Assembly: GCA_050010115.1 (NCBI GenBank)
Contig: JBEKLQ010000054.1
Span: 1-26,328 of the forward strand
DNA length: 26,328 nt
Origin: JAKACA01 sp050010115
GTDB lineage: Bacteria > Actinomycetota > Acidimicrobiia > Acidimicrobiales > Bog-793
Direction of reading: 5' to 3'
The notes under the pieces are model-generated. The model ran no database searches and was not told where the DNA came from. It was given only the letters and a program-made list of their open reading frames with translations. Shown here piece after piece: positions 23,323 through 26,328 of this stretch. Every line of letters begins with the position of its first letter. Position 1 is the first letter of the stretch. Both the position numbers and the translations under genes were made by a program.

Positions 23323-23385
23323 TCTGCGGCGAGGACCCATATCGACCGCCCCTACGGGCGCTGGAGCGGGGGACCGGGGCTGGCC

Positions 23386-23391
23386 TAGTCT
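23386..23391 (+). promoter_or_regulatory. Candidate -10 box for a leaderless ilvD transcript
   Basis: TAGTCT matches TANNNT and ends 6 nt before the ATG at 23398. No Shine-Dalgarno precedes that ATG. No good -35 is visible. Confidence 0.4.
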
Positions 23392-23397
23392 CCGGCC

Positions 23398-25134
23398 ATG
23401 GCCGCCGACCCAACGCCGCTAACGCCTCCGCCGTCGACACCCGCACCGACACCGCCCCCGACGCCGGTGAAGATCCACAGCCAGGACGTCACCGAGGGAT
23501 ACCGGCGGGCGCCGGCCCGGGCGATGCTGCGGGCGGTAGGCCTCCAGGACGCCGACTTCGCCAAGCCGCAGATCGGCGTGGCGTCCACCTGGAACGAGGT
23601 GACGCCCTGCAACATGCCGCTCGCCCGCCTCGCCCAGGCCGCCAAGGCAGGCGTGCGCCAGGCCGGCGGTTACCCGTTCGAGTTCGTGGCGATCGCTGTA
23701 TCCGACGGGATCTCCATGGGGCACGAGGGGATGCGGGCTTCTCTGGTCAGCCGCGAGATCATCACGGACTCAGTGGAGGTCGTGATGCACGCCGAGCGTT
23801 TTGACGCCTTTGTCGGCCTGGCGGGCTGCGACAAGTCCCTGCCGGCCATGATGATGGCGGCCGCTCGCCTCGACCTGCCGATGGTGTTCGTCTACGCCGG
23901 CTCGATCCTCCCGGGCCACCTGGGCGACCGCGCCCTCGACGTCGTGTCGGTGTTCGAAGCGGTGGGGGCGTACGCCGCCGGCGAGTGCTCGGCTGAGGAG
24001 CTCGACCAGGTCGAGCGCCACGCCTGCCCCGGCGAAGGGGCGTGCGCCGGCATGTTCACGGCGAACACGATGGCGTCGGTCTCGGAGGCGCTCGGATTGG
24101 CGCTACCAGGCAGCGCCTCGATCCCGGCCGTCGACCCTCGCCGCGACGAGATCGCGGCGGAGAGCGGACGCGCCGTCGTGCGCCTCCTCGAGCGCGGAAT
24201 CCGCACCCGCCAGATCCTGACGAAGGAGGCCTTCGAGAACGCCATCGCCGTCGTGATGGCGCTCGGTGGCTCGACGAACGCCGTCCTGCACCTGCTTGCC
24301 ATCGCCAACGAGGCCCGGGTCGAGCTCAGCCTCGACGACTTCGCCCGGATCGCCAAGTTGGTCCCGCACCTCGCCGACATGAAACCCCACGGACGCTTCC
24401 ACATGGTCGACCTCGACGGCGTGGGCGGTGTTCCCATGGTGATGAAGGCCTTGCTGGACGCGGGGTTGCTGCACGGTGACTGCCTCACCGTGACGGGCCG
24501 GACGATCGCCGAGAACCTGGAGGCCGTCTCCCCGCCGGCGCCCGACGGCACGGTCACACACCCGCTCGGCGACCCGATCCACGCCGACGGCGGGATCGCC
24601 ATTCTCCGCGGCTCGCTGGCGCCCGAGGGGGCCGTCGTGAAGGTGGCCGGGATGGACGAGCTCCGCTTCGAGGGGACTGCTCGGGTATTCGACGGCGAGG
24701 ACGCCGCCATGGAGGCGATCCTTGCCGGCTCGATGCAGCCGGGCACCGTGGTCGTCCTCCGCTACGAGGGGCCGAAGGGTGGGCCGGGGATGCGGGAGAT
24801 GCTGGCCGTCACCGGCGCTATGAAGGGCGCCGGCCGGGGCGGCGACTGCGCGCTCGTGACCGATGGGCGCTTCTCGGGCGGGACCCACGGGTTCTGCGTG
24901 GGCCACGTCGCCCCGGAGGCCACCGTCGGCGGGCCGATCGGCCTCGTCGCCGACGGCGACCGCATCGTGCTCGACGCTACGACCGGGCGCCTCGACCTGC
25001 TGGTCGACGAAGCCGAGCTCGATCGGCGCCGGGCCGGTTGGAAGGCGCTCGCCCCCCGGTACACGACGGGCGCGCTGGCGAAGTACGCCAGGCTGGTCAC
25101 CGGCGCCGAGCGGGGCGCCGTCACCGAGCCGTAG
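23398..25134 (+). CDS. ilvD: Dihydroxy-acid dehydratase
   Basis: IlvD removes water from 2,3-dihydroxy-isovalerate and -methylvalerate to give the keto acids for valine, leucine and isoleucine. The 578-residue protein has the three iron-sulfur cysteines: Cys71 in VTPCNMP, Cys144 in GLAGCDKSLP (with Lys146 as the expected carbamylated, metal-binding lysine) and Cys216 in PGEGACAGMFTANTM. The downstream GGSTNAVLHL, YEGPKGGPGMREM and TDGRFSGGTHGFCVGHVAPEA motifs are intact. The first 23 residues are a Pro/Thr-rich extension absent from the usual enzyme. A GTG at 23467 would remove it, but the TAGTCT box favours ATG 23398. In Mycobacterium ilvD lies elsewhere, as I recall, so its place beside ilvB here is a local arrangement. 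Confidence 0.95.
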   Translation: MAADPTPLTPPPSTPAPTPPPTPVKIHSQDVTEGYRRAPARAMLRAVGLQDADFAKPQIGVASTWNEVTPCNMPLARLAQAAKAGVRQAGGYPFEFVAIAVSDGISMGHEGMRASLVSREIITDSVEVVMHAERFDAFVGLAGCDKSLPAMMMAAARLDLPMVFVYAGSILPGHLGDRALDVVSVFEAVGAYAAGECSAEELDQVERHACPGEGACAGMFTANTMASVSEALGLALPGSASIPAVDPRRDEIAAESGRAVVRLLERGIRTRQILTKEAFENAIAVVMALGGSTNAVLHLLAIANEARVELSLDDFARIAKLVPHLADMKPHGRFHMVDLDGVGGVPMVMKALLDAGLLHGDCLTVTGRTIAENLEAVSPPAPDGTVTHPLGDPIHADGGIAILRGSLAPEGAVVKVAGMDELRFEGTARVFDGEDAAMEAILAGSMQPGTVVVLRYEGPKGGPGMREMLAVTGAMKGAGRGGDCALVTDGRFSGGTHGFCVGHVAPEATVGGPIGLVADGDRIVLDATTGRLDLLVDEAELDRRRAGWKALAPRYTTGALAKYARLVTGAERGAVTEP

Positions 25135-25169
25135 GCCGGCGGGCCGGCGACGGCGGTCGGCGACCGGGT

Positions 25170-25194
25170 CCCCGCATGTGGCCCTGATGCGGGG
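25170..25194 (+). terminator. Hairpin after ilvD
   Basis: CCCCGCAT (25170-25177) and ATGCGGGG (25187-25194) form a perfect 8-bp stem with a 9-nt loop, 35 bp after the ilvD stop. A second small GC hairpin lies at 25238-25253. There is no T run. If these terminate transcription, ilvD and ilvB are separate units. Confidence 0.42.
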
Positions 25195-25288
25195 GTGGGC
25201 CCCCGTGAGGGACACATACGACCCCAGAGCGGGACCACCCCGCGCCGGCGGGGACCCGGGCGGCCAGGCGCGAGGTGACAGCGCCGCC

Positions 25289-25317
25289 TTGCGAACAACC
25301 AGCGCGTCGGCCATACT
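25289..25317 (+). promoter_or_regulatory. Putative promoter of the ilvB leader
   Basis: TTGCGA (25289-25294) and CATACT (25312-25317) are separated by 17 bp, and each matches the sigma-70 consensus at four of six positions. Transcription would begin at about 25324-25325, right at the GTG of the leader peptide, so the leader peptide would be translated without a 5' UTR. Confidence 0.52.
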
Positions 25318-25324
25318 GGCCGAC

Positions 25325-25363
25325 GTGACGAAGCGCCTCAGCGCCCTGGTACTTATCACCTAG
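25325..25363 (+). CDS. ilv attenuator leader peptide (12 codons)
   Basis: A GTG-started reading frame encodes MTKRLSALVLIT and stops at TAG. Four consecutive codons near its end read Leu-Val-Leu-Ile, the three end products of the pathway that ilvB opens. Two of those codons, GTA and CTT, are seldom used in the neighbouring genes. No Shine-Dalgarno precedes it, and the promoter above would start transcription at the GTG. In Corynebacterium glutamicum, ilvBNC is known to be controlled by a leader peptide that lacks a ribosome binding site. This supports a regulatory rather than structural role: ribosome stalling at these codons when branched-chain aminoacyl-tRNA is scarce. Confidence 0.72.
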   Translation: MTKRLSALVLIT

Positions 25364-25419
25364 CGCACGGCTTTCCGCGTCCGTGCGCTACGACCTCCCC
25401 GATGGGGAGGTCGTTTCGT
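25361..25419 (+). terminator. ilvB transcription attenuator: two consecutive hairpins
   Basis: The first hairpin pairs TAGCGCACGG (25361-25370) with CCGTGCGCTA (25381-25390); its left arm begins with the leader stop codon. The second pairs ACGACCTCCCC (25390-25400) with GGGGAGGTCGT (25404-25414) around a 3-nt loop and runs into TTTCGT, so it is the likely terminator. A ribosome stalled at the Leu-Val-Leu-Ile codons would cover part of the first left arm. I could not identify by eye the alternative antiterminator pairing. Beyond this, 25420-25557 holds a weaker 7-bp stem (25426-25432 with 25453-25459) and AGGAAGG at 25539-25545 before ilvB. Confidence 0.7.
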
Positions 25420-25557
25420 ATCCGGGCTCGGGTGATCGGGCCGGGATGCGGGCCCGAGCAAGCGGCAGCGGGAGGATCGTTCAGCCTCCACCGCCAGCCA
25501 CCTCAAGGTGACAAACCCGACAAACCGATCACGAACGCAGGAAGGACCGCCACGGCC

Positions 25558-26328
25558 ATGCAGTTGACCGGAGCTCAAGCCCTCGTCAAGAGCCTCGAAA
25601 CCCAAGGCGTCGACGTCATCTTCGGCCTCCCTGGCGGAGCGATCCTGCCGGTGTACGACCCGATCATCGACTCCCCGATCCGTCACATCCTCGTGCGCCA
25701 CGAACAGGGCGCCGGTCACATGGCCGAGGGCTACGCCCAGGTGACCGGGAGGCCAGGCGTCGCCATCGTCACGAGCGGGCCCGGAGCGACGAACATCGTG
25801 ACTCCGCTCGCCAACGCTTACATGGACTCGATCCCGCTCGTGGTCGTCACCGGCCAGGTCCCCACGTCCGCCATCGGGACCGACGCCTTCCAGGAAGCCG
25901 ACATCACGGGCATCACGATGGGCGTGACCAAGCACAACTGGCTCATCACCGATGCGGCCGACATCCCCCGCGTGATCGCCGAGGCGTTCCATGTCGCCAC
26001 GACCGGCCGCCCAGGCCCGGTGCTCGTCGACATGCCGAAGGACGTGTCGAACGCCACGATGAAGTGGTACTGGCCGGAGACCCTTGACCTCCCGGGGTAC
26101 CGTCCGCCCTCGACGCCGGCCGCTGGACTCGTGACTGAAGCCGCTGCGCTCATCGCCTCGGCTCGGCGACCGGTGCTCTACGTCGGCGGCGGCGTCCTGA
26201 AGGCACGAGGGTCGGCGGCGCTGCGGGAACTGGCCGAGCTGACCGGCATCCCCGTCGTCACGACGCTGATGGCCCGCGGTGCCTTCCCCGACAGCCACCC
26301 ACTGTGTCTCGGGATGCCGGGCATGCAC
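25558..26328 (+). CDS. ilvB: Acetolactate synthase large subunit, 3'-truncated by the window
   Basis: Acetolactate (acetohydroxyacid) synthase is the thiamine-diphosphate enzyme that commits pyruvate to valine/leucine and, with 2-oxobutyrate, to isoleucine. The frame starts MQLTGAQALVKSLETQGVDV and stays open for 257 codons to the end of the window. Visible marks are FGLPGGAILPVYD, the catalytic Glu49 in RHEQGAGHMAEGYA, TSGPGATN, PLVVVTGQV, FQEADITGITMGVTKHN, and GRPGPVLVDMPKDV. This covers the PYR domain and the start of the central domain. The ATG has AGGAAGG about 12 nt upstream. The gene is preceded by an attenuator-type leader, so expression probably answers to branched-chain amino acid supply. 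In related genomes ilvN and ilvC follow; they are outside this window. Confidence 0.95.
   Translation, partial: MQLTGAQALVKSLETQGVDVIFGLPGGAILPVYDPIIDSPIRHILVRHEQGAGHMAEGYAQVTGRPGVAIVTSGPGATNIVTPLANAYMDSIPLVVVTGQVPTSAIGTDAFQEADITGITMGVTKHNWLITDAADIPRVIAEAFHVATTGRPGPVLVDMPKDVSNATMKWYWPETLDLPGYRPPSTPAAGLVTEAAALIASARRPVLYVGGGVLKARGSAALRELAELTGIPVVTTLMARGAFPDSHPLCLGMPGMH

Noticed and set aside
10694..25283. A shared 17-mer, GGCGCGAGGTGACAGCG, at 10694-10710 and 25267-25283
   Set aside because: One copy is inside the giant gene's coding end and the other is intergenic. The flanks do not match, and a chance match in GC-rich DNA is plausible.
25360..26328. Minus-strand open frame to the window end
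   Set aside because: It lies antisense to ilvB, whose plus-strand translation has all the expected acetolactate synthase motifs.

Overview
This is a high-GC chromosomal window of about 26 kb with dense genes and many GTG starts. It most likely comes from an actinobacterium. The best clue is core gene order: cysteine desulfurase, mnmA, ligA, gatC, gatA, gatB and ilvB follow one another in the same order as the iscS-trmU-ligA-gatCAB-ilvB block I recall from Mycobacterium. The inserted genes are not mycobacterial in style. A deep-branching lineage such as Acidimicrobiia is plausible, but this is inference and no marker here settles it. I saw no rRNA, tRNA, CRISPR array, IS element or phage gene.

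Layout. Positions 2-850 hold the 3' part of a maltokinase-like gene, whose metal-binding Asp position reads Gly; galT converges on it. A small four-helix membrane protein and a lipoprotein-like alpha/beta hydrolase follow. The cysteine desulfurase (3912-5105) and mnmA (6185-7237) probably act together in tRNA 2-thiolation. They are separated by an antisense gene for an exported glycine-rich protein whose 3' end overlaps the desulfurase gene. mnmA runs into ligA across a perfect 15-bp tandem duplication.

Between ligA and gatC lies about 10.5 kb of accessory DNA. It holds an exported Asp-box (BNR) repeat protein, a 1459-residue secreted beta-repeat/IPT protein on the minus strand, a PASTA-domain Ser/Thr kinase diverging from it, an SDR oxidoreductase converging with an SCP2 lipid-binding protein, and a carboxylesterase-type hydrolase whose stop codon abuts gatC. 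The tight gatC-gatA-gatB operon (tRNA-dependent amidotransferase) comes next. It is followed by ilvD and the 5' part of ilvB, which both belong to branched-chain amino acid synthesis.

Regulation. The clearest signal is upstream of ilvB. A promoter-like pair precedes a 12-codon leader peptide reading Leu-Val-Leu-Ile near its end. Two consecutive hairpins follow, the second ending in a short T run. This is the architecture of leader-peptide attenuation. A 53-bp nested palindrome lies between gatB and ilvD. Several genes have a TANNNT hexamer 5-6 nt before the start codon and no Shine-Dalgarno sequence, which suggests leaderless transcripts.
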